Below, piece after piece: positions 45,829 to 54,792 of a stretch of DNA of 64,000 nt. The notes beneath the pieces were generated by a model. It did not search any database, had not been told where the DNA came from, and worked only from the letters and a program-made list of their open reading frames with translations. Location: the NCBI RefSeq assembly GCF_000317435.1, contig NC_019751.1:2170001-2234000 (forward strand), given 5' to 3'. Made by a program: the position numbers and the translations under genes. How positions within the stretch are numbered: the first letter of the stretch is position 1; every line of letters starts with the position of its first letter. Origin of the DNA: Calothrix sp. PCC 6303 (GTDB lineage: Bacteria; Cyanobacteriota; Cyanobacteriia; Cyanobacteriales; Nostocaceae).

Positions 45829-47493
45829 TTGCGCTTAAAATCTGTGGCAATAACCGTGATTTCAATGGGGTTAGCACAAGCCATCACTATTGGAATAGTG
45901 CCAAAAGTTACAGCCCAGAACATAGTTTTTCCCCTTCCCAACTTACAAACATCACCTCTAAAGGTCAATGATTCGGAGAATGAAATCGTTACTGGTTGGG
46001 TTTATTTGGATGGGAAACCTTTATTTCAAGTTACTTCTACCAAGGAAAATCTTCCCAATCGTTTAGATATCATCCAAAATAGTTTGGCGAAAATCCAGAC
46101 TAATTATCTCAGGAACCCAAAAACCGAACTTGATGTATCAATCAAGACCGTAAATGGTTCTAAGGAAATCAATATTAATGGTCAGTATTTGGTAACTCTC
46201 TCTGAGCAAGATATGAGAGCGCAAAACTTCAACACTGACAGCTTTGAAAAAGAAATCCAAGGTTTATTAGAACAGCGTTTCCAAACAGCCAAGCAAGAAA
46301 GACAACCCAGTTTTTTAGTTCGTCAAGGGATAATTTCCTTAGCCACAGGAGCAGGTATTATTTTTATTAGTTGGGGAATTTGTTACCTCAGAGGACGTTC
46401 AAAAGAAAATCAACCTCATCCGGTGAATGCGATCGCCACAACAACACAACCCATCACCAGCGAACTACATCAAAAACAACACCAAAATAGCCAAGAAGTC
46501 AAGCGAAGACTTTTTCAATTTGCCCAAGTCGGAATTTGGGGCAGTGGAGGTTACTTTATTCTCGGTTTATTGCCCTATACTCGATGGCTACAAATAGCCA
46601 TTCCCGCCGTCGCCCAGATTCCTTTAAGATTAGGAATAGTAGGACTTTTAACCTATGTGGGAGTACGTTTTAGTTATGTTTTGATTGACCGCTTTACATC
46701 TGCTCTCATTAAAAGCAGTAGTTTATTAACTCCCGAAACCGCTGAAAGGTTACAATTAAGGGCTTCTACAGTTTCCGGAGTCACAAAAAGTATTGTCACC
46801 ATTGTTTGGACAGGAGTTGGTACAATAGTTGCTCTAACTGCTGTGGGAATAAATGTGATTCCTTTACTAGCAGGTGCAAGTTTGGTGGGTGTTGCTGTAT
46901 CTTTAGCCGCTCAAAGTTTGATTAAAGACGCAATCAACGGTTTTTTAATTGTATTGGAAGACCAGTATGCTTTGGGTGATGTGATTGCGGTGGGAAATGT
47001 CGGGGGGTTAGTCGAAAATATGAATTTACGTATAACCCAACTTCGAGATGCTGAGGGACGTTTAATTACTATTCCCAATAGTGAAATCAAAGTTGTTGCT
47101 AATCTTTCTAGCCGTTGGTCACGGGCTGATTTAAGTATACCTATTGCTTATGAAGAAGATATTGATCAAGCTCTAGCAGTGATTAAAAAGGTCGCTTTTG
47201 ATATGAAGCAAGACCCCGCATGGAAATACCGAATTGTAGATAATCCTGAAGTTTTGGGAGTAGATCACTTTGGCGATCGCGGTTTAATGGTAAGGGTATG
47301 GATCAAAACCCAACCCCTGAAACAATGGGATGTAGCTAGGGAGTTTCGTCGTCGATTAAAAATTGCTTTGGATATTGGAGGAATTAAAATTCCTGTAGCA
47401 CAACAAACAATTTGGCTGCATGATGCTCCTTTATCGAAGGATCATGGGGAAAACAAACCTGAAAGAAGTTTGCACATGGAGAATAAACAGTAG
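45829..47493 (+). CDS. MscS-family mechanosensitive channel with periplasmic N-terminal domain
   Basis: The protein has 554 aa from a TTG start preceded by GGGAGGT at optimal distance. A signal peptide (VAITVISMGLAQAITIGIV) leads a periplasmic domain of about 150 residues, then come membrane helices near 163-180, 232-250, 255-285 and 320-345. The pore helix and beta domain of MscS follow, with LAAQSLIKDAINGFLIVLED, a typical AxxLGxxxxD-like core, and ALGDVIAVGNVGGLVENMNL with LITIPNSEI. It should open under hypo-osmotic stress or act in small-conductance ion flow. Confidence 0.88.
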   Translation: MRLKSVAITVISMGLAQAITIGIVPKVTAQNIVFPLPNLQTSPLKVNDSENEIVTGWVYLDGKPLFQVTSTKENLPNRLDIIQNSLAKIQTNYLRNPKTELDVSIKTVNGSKEININGQYLVTLSEQDMRAQNFNTDSFEKEIQGLLEQRFQTAKQERQPSFLVRQGIISLATGAGIIFISWGICYLRGRSKENQPHPVNAIATTTQPITSELHQKQHQNSQEVKRRLFQFAQVGIWGSGGYFILGLLPYTRWLQIAIPAVAQIPLRLGIVGLLTYVGVRFSYVLIDRFTSALIKSSSLLTPETAERLQLRASTVSGVTKSIVTIVWTGVGTIVALTAVGINVIPLLAGASLVGVAVSLAAQSLIKDAINGFLIVLEDQYALGDVIAVGNVGGLVENMNLRITQLRDAEGRLITIPNSEIKVVANLSSRWSRADLSIPIAYEEDIDQALAVIKKVAFDMKQDPAWKYRIVDNPEVLGVDHFGDRGLMVRVWIKTQPLKQWDVAREFRRRLKIALDIGGIKIPVAQQTIWLHDAPLSKDHGENKPERSLHMENKQ

Positions 47494-47545
47494 ATTCGGT
47501 TCTAGCAGAATTGGAACCAATTTCCCCATGTTATTAAAACAGTAA

Positions 47546-47573
47546 AAGACAGTGGGTATCGTACCACTGTCTT
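47546..47573 (+). terminator. Hairpin after the MscS gene
   Basis: AAGACAGTGG and CCACTGTCTT form a perfect 10-bp stem with an eight-base loop. Only a short pyrimidine stretch follows, so termination is plausible but not certain. Confidence 0.5.
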
Positions 47574-47686
47574 CCTCGCGCTTCGTCCGTAGGTTGGATC
47601 AAGGCTTTGCGAAACCAAGCATAATAGAGAATTGATCCTCACTGCAAAGCTATAATGTGAGCAAAAACAAAGAATTTTAAACTGAT

Positions 47687-47887
47687 ATGTCAACCCTTGA
47701 GCAAATTGAAGCAGCTATCCTTACACTTCCATCAGATGAGTTTCAGCGACTCAGACAGTGGTTTTTTGATGTGGATTACCAGCGTTGGGATGAGCAGTTA
47801 GAGCAAGACATAGCGGAGGGCAAATTAGAGGCTTTGGCAGAGGAAGCGATCGCTGAATTCAAAGCAGGTCATTGTCGGGAAATTTGA
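47687..47887 (+). CDS. Putative antitoxin of a type II toxin-antitoxin pair
   Basis: The protein has 66 aa. STLEQIEAAILTLPSDEFQR and RQWFFDVDYQRWDEQLEQDI are typical of short cyanobacterial antitoxins, with an acidic Ala-rich tail. The stop codon TGA at 47885-47887 is followed at once by the ATG of the toxin gene at 47888, a tight coupling typical of such pairs. A TATAAT box at 47651-47656 lies 31 bp upstream and may be the promoter. Confidence 0.8.
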   Translation: MSTLEQIEAAILTLPSDEFQRLRQWFFDVDYQRWDEQLEQDIAEGKLEALAEEAIAEFKAGHCREI

Positions 47888-48148
47888 ATGCATTACGCAA
47901 CACGAAGATTTTGGAAGTGTTATGACGCTCTACCCGAAAGCGTTCAGGATACCGCAGACGAGTGTTATAAGCTTCTGAAAGCTGATCCGTCTCATCCATC
48001 CTTGCACTTCAAAAAGATTGGGAAAAGGTATTGGTCAGTTCGAGTAGGACTAGATTATCGAGCCTTGAGTGTTGAGGTAGAAGGGGGTGTTTCATGGTTT
48101 TGGATTGGCACTCATGCAGAGTACGATAAATTAATCAGTAGGCTCTAG
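47888..48148 (+). CDS. RelE/ParE-family toxin
   Basis: The protein has 86 aa. The pattern of short N-terminal helices (FWKCYDALPESVQDTADECY), LHFKKIGKRYWSVRVGLDYR with the basic face, and a final beta strand WFWIGTHAEYDKLI is the RelE/ParE fold. RelE relatives cut mRNA at the ribosome and ParE relatives poison gyrase; the sequence does not decide between them. It follows its antitoxin without a gap. Confidence 0.83.
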   Translation: MHYATRRFWKCYDALPESVQDTADECYKLLKADPSHPSLHFKKIGKRYWSVRVGLDYRALSVEVEGGVSWFWIGTHAEYDKLISRL

Positions 48149-48323
48149 TGGGCGGTACAAGAGAGTGAGTGCAATACCACGAACTGGTTGCAAAGTGCAT
48201 CGCAATCCCCTGTGGCGACTGTATTCTACAAAAGTAATTATCGATGATTACAAAACTGATATCTCAACAAGAAGAATCAACTGTATCTTAACCATTATAA
48301 CCGATACAGTTGTCTTTCCCTCA

Positions 48324-48998
48324 CTACGCTGCTGGTTGAGGTTCTTTCGTTCTTTCTTGCAGCGTTGTCGGATCAATAGATTCTAGATGACCATTTTGAA
48401 TACTCCAACAACGATCAGCGATCGCTAACAAGTCTCCGGCATCATGGGTGACAATTAATAATGTCCAATTCTGTTTAAGTTTTGCCAATAAACGCACCAA
48501 TTGCTGCCGGATTGACCAGTCTAAGCCGGCTGTAGGCTCATCCAAAAGTAACAAATGGGGCTGACGAATTAATTGGACTGCCAGGGCTAAACGCCGTTGC
48601 TGTCCCCCGCTGAGGTCATGGGGAGAGGCACTTAAAGATAAATGATCTAACCCAACTTCGGCTAACGCTTCCGATATGCGATCGCTTCCTATCTCCGGAT
48701 GCCCTAAACGCAATTCTTCTAAAATCGTACCACCGCAAAAATGCCTTTCAGGAAACTGAAACACCAATCCAGCTAGTTGCTGCATCTGCTCGGCAACTAG
48801 TTCCTGTTCCCGCCAAAACATCCCCCCAGAGGAAGGTGCAGCCAATCCTGAAAGTATTTCCAGCATTGTGCTTTTGCCGGAACCACTTGGTCCAATAATC
48901 AAACCCAATTGTTGAGGTGCCAAATCGAGGTTGACGGATTTGAGAATCGCATTTGGGCAGGCAGTCGGATGATAAGTTAAATTTCTGAGATAGAGCAT
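48324..48998 (-). CDS. ABC transporter ATP-binding protein, CbiO/EcfA-like
   Basis: The protein has 224 aa. LGLIIGPSGSGKSTMLEIL is Walker A, LVFQFPERHFCGGTILEELR the Q-loop in the form found in energy-coupling-factor ATPases (FPE), LSGGQQRRLALAVQLI the signature and LLLLDEPTAGLDW Walker B. No membrane partner is adjacent. Similar stand-alone ATPases are widespread in cyanobacteria and plastids (plant ABCI members). The substrate is unknown. Confidence 0.84.
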   Translation of the reverse strand: MLYLRNLTYHPTACPNAILKSVNLDLAPQQLGLIIGPSGSGKSTMLEILSGLAAPSSGGMFWREQELVAEQMQQLAGLVFQFPERHFCGGTILEELRLGHPEIGSDRISEALAEVGLDHLSLSASPHDLSGGQQRRLALAVQLIRQPHLLLLDEPTAGLDWSIRQQLVRLLAKLKQNWTLLIVTHDAGDLLAIADRCWSIQNGHLESIDPTTLQERTKEPQPAA

Positions 48999-49265
48999 TT
49001 GTTCAGATTACCAAAAAGTCCGCAACTTACTTATTAATTAAGTACACCGTAAATAACTATAAAGTTCCGCAAAAAACTGAGAAGTTATACTCAAGGTTGT
49101 TAACTATTAGCTCCTAGCCAAAAGCTAACCACTAAATGCTAATAGCCATTTGGGGAGTGAGGCAAAAATAACTACTAGCAAAAAAACACATATTATTATA
49201 TTCGTATTCTAAAATTATAAGTAATATTAAAGACTATCACCATAGTGATTATTCTGAGGTCAGCT

Positions 49266-50204
49266 ATGAAGAATAAGTTTGTATTCCCACAATCAAAGAT
49301 CATGCCAATTAACATCAATAGACTTGCAGCAGCTTTGTTTTGCAGTGTTTTAGCCGTTACCCTCCAAGTTAGTCCTACTGTTGGGGCTGACCCTTTCCGG
49401 ACGAAAGAAACCCGCAATATTGGTGACAACACCGAAGCTGCGTTTAAGGCTATTTTCCAAGAAGGAAACTACCAAGCTGCTGATAGTTATCTTCAAAAAG
49501 CACTGACTTCTGAACCTGATGAACCACTAGCCTATGCAATGCGAGCCTCCTTGGCTTACAGTAACAAGGATTTTGCTATGTTGGAAACCTATAGTCAAAA
49601 AACTCTGGAAACAGCCGAAAAATTGATTCCTACCGATACATTACGGGGACATCTGTATGCTGCGGTTGGTCACTTTTTATCGGGTGCTGTAATTCTGAGT
49701 CGGGAAGGAACCGTTAACGGTGCTCCCCAAGCGATGAGTAAGCTAAGACAAGTATATGAAAATTTAGACAAAGCGGAAGCAGTTTCCCCCCAAGATTCGG
49801 AATTGAACCTAATTAAAGGTTATATGGATTTGATGCTAGCTGTAAATTTACCATTTGCGAATCCTACCCAAGCAATTGAGCGCTTAGAAAAAAATGCAAG
49901 TCCCCAATATCTAGTTGATAGAGGAATAGCGATCGCATATCGAGATTTGAAGCAATATCCCAAAGCTCTAGAATATGCTAACCGCGCTCTGAAGGTGACA
50001 ACTAATAACCCAGAAGTATACTATCTCAAAGCTCAAATTCTCCGCGCTCAAGCCAATAAAGAAAAAAGCAGTCAACAGATGCGCGAAGCAGTAAGCAACT
50101 TTGACAAAGCTTTAGCCAAAAAAACACAGCTACCATCAGGTTTAGTCAGACAAATCGAGCGAGAACGTGGCAATGCTGATAAAAGTATTGCCAGTCTTAA
50201 ATAG
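49266..50204 (+). CDS. Exported TPR-repeat protein
   Basis: I start at ATG 49266 (312 aa), which has GAGGT 6 bp upstream; the frame is open to a GTG at 49245. The N terminus has a signal peptide with the hydrophobic core AAALFCSVLAVTLQV ending near VGA. TPR-like helices follow, among them YQAADSYLQKALTSEPDEPL and YPKALEYANRALKVTTNNPE. It is probably a periplasmic scaffold protein with unknown partner. Confidence 0.78.
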   Translation: MKNKFVFPQSKIMPININRLAAALFCSVLAVTLQVSPTVGADPFRTKETRNIGDNTEAAFKAIFQEGNYQAADSYLQKALTSEPDEPLAYAMRASLAYSNKDFAMLETYSQKTLETAEKLIPTDTLRGHLYAAVGHFLSGAVILSREGTVNGAPQAMSKLRQVYENLDKAEAVSPQDSELNLIKGYMDLMLAVNLPFANPTQAIERLEKNASPQYLVDRGIAIAYRDLKQYPKALEYANRALKVTTNNPEVYYLKAQILRAQANKEKSSQQMREAVSNFDKALAKKTQLPSGLVRQIERERGNADKSIASLK

Positions 50205-50607
50205 CTACGGTGTACGAGGGGGGAGGGATTCGACAAGGCAGGTTTTGGGACTTGGATGACCCCTTTCCCACTGCCTCCTGAAATTTGTAACCATCTACTC
50301 ACCATGTTTGCTCTGGTGAATATCAGAAATAAAATTGAGAAGATTTGGATATTTTGGTGTAATATTTAGCTCAATCAGTTTGTCTTGTTAAAGAAAATAC
50401 AGCTTTTTGCAACTAGTACACCCCTCCTCAACCCTCCCCCTTGGCAGGGGGATGGTGCGCGATAGCGCGGGTGGGGTATTTTTGTACCTAACGAAGTTAA
50501 AATCTGCTGTAACTAAGTTTTAAGTTTTATCAATCTCAGCATTCAAATTGATTATTCATTAGTCATAAGATTGAACAACTATTTGAAGATAGCCAAGATT
50601 AAGAATT
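50205..50607. repeat. 403-bp intergenic region with a GC-rich nested hairpin repeat
   Basis: The part 50416-50487 is flanked by GTAC on both sides and contains ACCCTCCCCCTTGGCAGGGG, then GCGCGATAGCGCG, then GGGTGGGGT. These can form one long stem with two inner hairpins (CCCCCTTGGCAGGGGG and CGCGATAGCGCG). Such GC-rich folded units are dispersed in many cyanobacterial genomes. The rest of the region shows nothing. Confidence 0.7.
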
Positions 50608-51594
50608 ATGTGGATAAATTTTTATAGAAGCCGGAAAAAGCTGAAGGCTAATAGTCGGGAGAAAGTTTCTTACAGTAGACAACAAGTGTTAAAACTAATC
50701 AGTTTACTGCTGATGACAATGGTATTTGTTTCGGCTTCCACTCCAGCTATTTCTGTAACTCCCCCATCTGTAGATATTATTGCTCAAGGGTATATTGGAA
50801 AAACAGCTACAGACTTCTTAAATGAGGGTTTGCAGTTAATTCAAGCTGGAAGGTTACAAGAAGCAATAAATGCTTTTGAGAAAGCCACCGAATTAGATTC
50901 GAGATTGGCAGCTGCACACTATAATTTGGGATTAGCTTTGCGACAAGCTGGGCAATTACAACCAGCAGCTAACGCATTTTACCGTGCAACTCAGGAGAAT
51001 CCTAGGTTTTCTTTAGCTTATGCCAATTTGGGGGGTGCATTACTGGAGGGAAATAATTGGCAATTAGCAAATGACTATTTACAGCGGGCAATTGAGATTG
51101 AACCAAAATTGGGAATTGCTCATTATAATTTGGGGTTATTGCAGCAACAACAACGACAATGCGATCGCGCAATTGAATCATTCAAGAAAGCACAGGAGTT
51201 TAGTAAAAATGCTCCCGAATCAGCCTACCACATGGGGATCTGTTATCTCCAGCAAGATAAGCTGGATAAAGCAAAGGATTCTTTCCGCAAAGCCGCTAAG
51301 ATAAATCCCCGATATACCGAGGCACATTATAATTTGGGAATGGTGCTATTTCAGCAACGCAAATTTCCTGATGCTTTGGACGCTTTTAGAAAATCGGCTG
51401 AATCCAATCCTAATTATCCAAATGCCTATTATGGTGCTGGCTTAACGTTTATGCAGATGAATCGCAACTCTGACGCTGCACAAGTTTTTGAACATGCTCG
51501 CAATTTATACGCATCACAGAATAACCCAGAATGGTCGCAAAAATCTCAGCAAATGTTGCAGCAAATACAAGCTTTAAACTCTCAACCACGTTGA
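50608..51594 (+). CDS. Exported or membrane-anchored TPR-repeat protein
   Basis: The protein has 328 aa. A basic N terminus (about 30 residues) precedes the hydrophobic LISLLLMTMVFVSASTPAIS, a signal or anchor. At least six canonical TPR units follow from about residue 68 on, each with the AHYNLGLxLRQAGQ-like pattern. It is similar in kind to the preceding TPR gene, but the two are not close copies. Function unknown. Confidence 0.8.
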   Translation: MWINFYRSRKKLKANSREKVSYSRQQVLKLISLLLMTMVFVSASTPAISVTPPSVDIIAQGYIGKTATDFLNEGLQLIQAGRLQEAINAFEKATELDSRLAAAHYNLGLALRQAGQLQPAANAFYRATQENPRFSLAYANLGGALLEGNNWQLANDYLQRAIEIEPKLGIAHYNLGLLQQQQRQCDRAIESFKKAQEFSKNAPESAYHMGICYLQQDKLDKAKDSFRKAAKINPRYTEAHYNLGMVLFQQRKFPDALDAFRKSAESNPNYPNAYYGAGLTFMQMNRNSDAAQVFEHARNLYASQNNPEWSQKSQQMLQQIQALNSQPR

Positions 51595-51686
51595 GAAAAA
51601 ATTAAGGGAGAATGGGGTTAAGCCAAAACAGATTTCAATTCAGTTCAATTTTATAGTTATTGGCTATCACTTCATAGGGTACTGCC

Positions 51687-52469
51687 ATGCAGGAATCAAC
51701 CTCCAAAAATCACCAAGATTTCCTCCGCCAAATTATTACCATCGCTGCGATTATTGCTGCTTTTGGCATTAATGCTATCTCGAATATTTTCCCCTTTGGT
51801 GGACAGAGTATCGGGGAAATTTCCAATACGGTTTTTCGAGATGTCTTGATTATTCCGGCAAACTATGCATTTGCAATTTGGGGATTAATTTACCTGGGTT
51901 TATTTGGTTTGGGAATCTATCAAATATTACCAGCCCAAAGGGAAGATGGGAATCTGCGGCAAGCTGGATACCCGATTGTACTGGCAAGTGTTGCTCAATG
52001 CGTGTGGGTATATTTGTTTCTGTCCCGTTTATTTATCCCTTCAGTTTTGGCAATGCTGGTAATTGTCTTATCTTTAATTACAGCTTATTTACGTTTGGGA
52101 ATTGCTATCACCCCTGTGTCTCGTGTCAGAAAATGGTGTGTACATCTGCCAATTAGCATATATTTGGGATGGATTAGCGTTGCTAGTATCGTGAATGTAG
52201 CCTGTGCATTGTATTCACAAAATTGGGATGGTTGGGGTATATCTGGGGAACTTTGGGCTGTAATTATGGTAATTGTAGCCACTGGGTTAGGATGTGCTGT
52301 GGCATTACGTCGTCAAGATATAGCTTACCCAGGTGTGATTATTTGGGCAATTGTTGCGGTTGCTATTAAACATTCAACCTATTCCACCTTGAAAACAACG
52401 TCATTAGGTTGTGGGATTGTTTTAGCGATCGCTATTTTCCTCCAAATCCGAAAACCTCGAACAGCCTAA
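51687..52469 (+). CDS. Tryptophan-rich sensory protein family (TspO/MBR-like) membrane protein
   Basis: The protein has 260 aa with about seven hydrophobic segments. YAFAIWGLIYLGLFGLGIY near residues 66-84 is the family signature region, and Trp residues recur in LGWISVASIVN and WGISGELWAVIM. TspO relatives bind porphyrins and bilins; this longer cyanobacterial group is less well studied. A strong terminator follows 55 bp downstream. Confidence 0.78.
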   Translation: MQESTSKNHQDFLRQIITIAAIIAAFGINAISNIFPFGGQSIGEISNTVFRDVLIIPANYAFAIWGLIYLGLFGLGIYQILPAQREDGNLRQAGYPIVLASVAQCVWVYLFLSRLFIPSVLAMLVIVLSLITAYLRLGIAITPVSRVRKWCVHLPISIYLGWISVASIVNVACALYSQNWDGWGISGELWAVIMVIVATGLGCAVALRRQDIAYPGVIIWAIVAVAIKHSTYSTLKTTSLGCGIVLAIAIFLQIRKPRTA

Positions 52470-52523
52470 AACATCGCTAGTACAAAAGTTTTAGACAACT
52501 TCTCTATAAATGTGACTTAATTC

Positions 52524-52577
52524 ACCCCCTTGTAGTTTCTCTAAAGTATCGGAATAACTACAGGGGGGTATTTTTTC
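52524..52577 (+). terminator. Strong terminator after the TspO-like gene
   Basis: ACCCCCTTGTAGTT and AACTACAGGGGGGT pair over about 14 bp with one slip, around a 16-base loop, and are followed by ATTTTTTC. It isolates the peptide cassette from upstream transcription. Confidence 0.8.
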
Positions 52578-52766
52578 AGAATTTTATTAATCTTGAAAAG
52601 TTTTTTCCTGTCTGGATAAGGATTACAGACATTTTTATGACACAAAATTTGGTTCTACCCCAAAAAAACTGCATGAAACCAAAAACCTCTCCCTAAGTGT
52701 AATCATGGCGGTGAAAACCGCAAAACACAATCAAAACACACACAACTAATTAACGGAGTCAAAATC
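52578..52766. promoter_or_regulatory. Upstream region of the peptide cassette
   Basis: After the terminator, 189 bp lead to the first precursor gene and should carry its promoter. A small GCGGT-GAAA-ACCGC hairpin at 52708-52721 resembles the GCGGTGA hairpins found after each unit. A CGGAG ribosome site lies at 52754-52758. No -10/-35 pair stands out. Confidence 0.4.
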
Positions 52767-52988
52767 ATGTCACACGAAATCAACAACGAAGCAATCGAAC
52801 TTTCCACTGACGAACTAGATACAGTTGCAGGTGGTGGAGCAAGTTTAGATGAATTTGCTAACTTCTTCGCTGAAAAAAACGTAATTAACTCAGCTTTAGT
52901 TAATGGTTCTGGTGGAAGCCAATCTTTAACTCAAATTGCTCAAGAAAAAGTTGATTCCAGCGCTGGAAAATCAGTATTCTCATTCTAA
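52767..52988 (+). CDS. Double-glycine peptide precursor, copy 1
   Basis: The 73-residue product has a leader NEAIELSTDELDTVAGG of the double-glycine type: acidic, with the conserved ELS..EL..VAGG spacing, cut after Gly-Gly (residue 23) by C39-type peptidase transporters in known systems. The core of 50 residues starts GASLDEFANFFAEKN and ends SAGKSVFSF. It has no Cys, so lanthionine or disulfide formation is excluded. Cyanobacterial peptides of this type are listed among putative bacteriocins; I know of no demonstrated activity. Each gene of the cassette has the same CGGAG ribosome site. Confidence 0.85.
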   Translation: MSHEINNEAIELSTDELDTVAGGGASLDEFANFFAEKNVINSALVNGSGGSQSLTQIAQEKVDSSAGKSVFSF

Positions 52989-53066
52989 TTTTATAAATCA
53001 AAGCGGTGACTATTCACCGCAAACCAAATTAACTAACTAATACAAACAATTAACGGAGTCAAAATC

Positions 53067-53288
53067 ATGTCACACGAAATCAAAAACGAAGCAATCGAAC
53101 TTTCCGCTGACGAATTAGATGTAGTTGCAGGTGGTGGAGCAAGTTTAGTTGAATTTGCTAACTTCTTCGCTGAAAAAAACGTAATTAACTCAGCTTTAGT
53201 TAATGGTCCTGGTGGAAGCCAATCTTTAACTCAAGTTGTACAAGAAAAAGTTGATTCCAGCGCTGGAAAATCAGTATTCTCATTCTAA
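53067..53288 (+). CDS. Double-glycine peptide precursor, copy 2
   Basis: It has 73 residues. Compared with copy 1, the leader has Lys6, Ala14 and Val19, and the core has Val28, Pro48 and the QVVQ variant in place of QIAQ. Its protein is identical to that of copy 6, which lies four units away, so the two arose by duplication or gene conversion. Confidence 0.85.
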   Translation: MSHEIKNEAIELSADELDVVAGGGASLVEFANFFAEKNVINSALVNGPGGSQSLTQVVQEKVDSSAGKSVFSF

Positions 53289-53366
53289 TTTTATAAATCA
53301 AAGCGGTGACTATTCACCGCAAACCAAATTAACTAACTAATACAAACAATTAACGGAGTCAAAATC

Positions 53367-53588
53367 ATGTCACACGAAATCAAAAACGAAGCAATCGAAC
53401 TTTCTGCTGATGAATTAGATACAGTTGCAGGTGGTGGAGCAAGTTTAAATGAATTTGCTAACTTCTTCGCTGAAAAGAACGTAATTAACTCAGTTTTAGT
53501 TAATGGTTCTGGTGGAAGCCAATCTTTAACTCAAATTGCTCAAGAAAAAGTTAATTCCAGCGCTGGAAAATCAGTATTCTCATTCTAA
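53367..53588 (+). CDS. Double-glycine peptide precursor, copy 3
   Basis: It has 73 residues. The core differs from copy 1 by Asn28, Val43 (INSVLVNG) and Asn62 (KVNSS). The leader has Lys6 and Thr19. The unit period to the next copy is exactly 300 bp. Confidence 0.85.
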   Translation: MSHEIKNEAIELSADELDTVAGGGASLNEFANFFAEKNVINSVLVNGSGGSQSLTQIAQEKVNSSAGKSVFSF

Positions 53589-53666
53589 TTTTATAAATCA
53601 AAGCGGTGACTATTCACCGCAACCCAAATTAACTAACTAATACAAACAATTAACGGAGTCAAAATC

Positions 53667-53888
53667 ATGTCACACGAAATCAACAACGAAGCAATCGAAC
53701 TTTCCGCTGACGAATTAGATGTAGTCGCAGGTGGTGCAGCAAGTTTAGATGAATTTGCTAACTTCTTCGCTGAAAAGAACGTAATTAACTCAGTTTTAGT
53801 TAATGGTTCTGGTGGAAGCCAATCTTTAACTCAAATTGCTCAAGAAAAAGTTAATTCCAGCGCTGGAAAATCAGTATTCTCATTCTAA
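53667..53888 (+). CDS. Double-glycine peptide precursor, copy 4
   Basis: It has 73 residues. The residue after the cleavage site is Ala24 in place of Gly (VAGGAASLDE), a variant shared only with copy 5. The rest of the core equals copy 3 except Asp28. Confidence 0.85.
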   Translation: MSHEINNEAIELSADELDVVAGGAASLDEFANFFAEKNVINSVLVNGSGGSQSLTQIAQEKVNSSAGKSVFSF

Positions 53889-53966
53889 TTTTATAAATCA
53901 AAGCGGTGACTATTCACCGCAACCCAAATTAACTAACTAATACAAACAATTAACGGAGTCAAAATC

Positions 53967-54188
53967 ATGTCACACGAAATCAACAACGAAGCAATCGAAC
54001 TTTCCGCTGACGAATTAGATGTAGTCGCAGGTGGTGCAGCAAGTTTAGATGAAAAAGCTCTTTTCAACTTTCAGGCAACTGGTATCAATTCAATTTTAAA
54101 CGTTGGTCCTAATGGAGTCCAGTCTTTGAGCCAGGTATCTGACTTTGATATCTTATCTGAAGCTGAAAAACAACTACGTGTTTTCTAA
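53967..54188 (+). CDS. Double-glycine peptide precursor, copy 5, with diverged core
   Basis: Residues 1-29 are identical to copy 4, including AGGAASLDE. From residue 30 on the sequence changes abruptly to KALFNFQATGINSILNVGPN and ends KQLRVF. Only INSxL, a central Gly pattern and QSLxQ are kept in common with the other cores. The break is sharp at nucleotide 54055, and the unit is 304 bp rather than 300. This looks like a leader with a different core, made by recombination or by old divergence followed by gene conversion of the 5' part. Confidence 0.85.
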   Translation: MSHEINNEAIELSADELDVVAGGAASLDEKALFNFQATGINSILNVGPNGVQSLSQVSDFDILSEAEKQLRVF

Positions 54189-54270
54189 ATAAGCTGAATT
54201 ATTACTAATCGCGGTGACTATTCACCGCAACCCAAATTAACTAATACAAACAATTAACGGAGTCAAAATC

Positions 54271-54492
54271 ATGTCACACGAAATCAAAAACGAAGCAATC
54301 GAACTTTCCGCTGACGAATTAGATGTAGTTGCAGGTGGTGGAGCAAGTTTAGTTGAATTTGCTAACTTCTTCGCTGAAAAAAACGTAATTAACTCAGCTT
54401 TAGTTAATGGTCCTGGTGGAAGCCAATCTTTAACTCAAGTTGTACAAGAAAAAGTTGATTCCAGCGCTGGAAAATCAGTATTCTCATTCTAA
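54271..54492 (+). CDS. Double-glycine peptide precursor, copy 6
   Basis: It has 73 residues and the protein is identical to copy 2. It follows the diverged copy 5 and returns to the common core, so the diverged core sits in the middle of the array. Confidence 0.85.
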   Translation: MSHEIKNEAIELSADELDVVAGGGASLVEFANFFAEKNVINSALVNGPGGSQSLTQVVQEKVDSSAGKSVFSF

Positions 54493-54570
54493 TTTTATAA
54501 GTCAAAGCGGTGACTATTCACCGCACCACAAATTAACTAACTAATACAAACAATTAACGGAGTCAAAATC

Positions 54571-54792
54571 ATGTCACACGAAATCAACAACGAAGCAATC
54601 GAACTTTCCACTGACGAACTAGATACAGTTGCAGGTGGTGGAGCAAGTTTAAATGAATTTGCTAACTTCTTCGCTGAAAAGAACGTAATTAACTCAGTTT
54701 TAGTTAATGGTTCTGGTGGAAGCCAATCTTTAACTCAAATTGCTCAAGAAAAAGTTGATTCCAGCGCTGGAAAATCAGTATTCTCATTCTAA
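54571..54792 (+). CDS. Double-glycine peptide precursor, copy 7
   Basis: It has 73 residues. The leader equals copy 1 (Thr14, Thr19) while the core mixes features of copies 1 and 3 (Asn28, Val43, Asp62). Such mosaics point to repeated exchange between units. Confidence 0.85.
   Translation: MSHEINNEAIELSTDELDTVAGGGASLNEFANFFAEKNVINSVLVNGSGGSQSLTQIAQEKVDSSAGKSVFSF

Noticed and set aside
52767-54792. Relation of the peptide array to the heterocyst inhibitors PatS, HetN or PatX
   Set aside because: The cores have NGSGGSQS, not the RGSGR or RGTGR motif, and the leaders are of double-glycine type.
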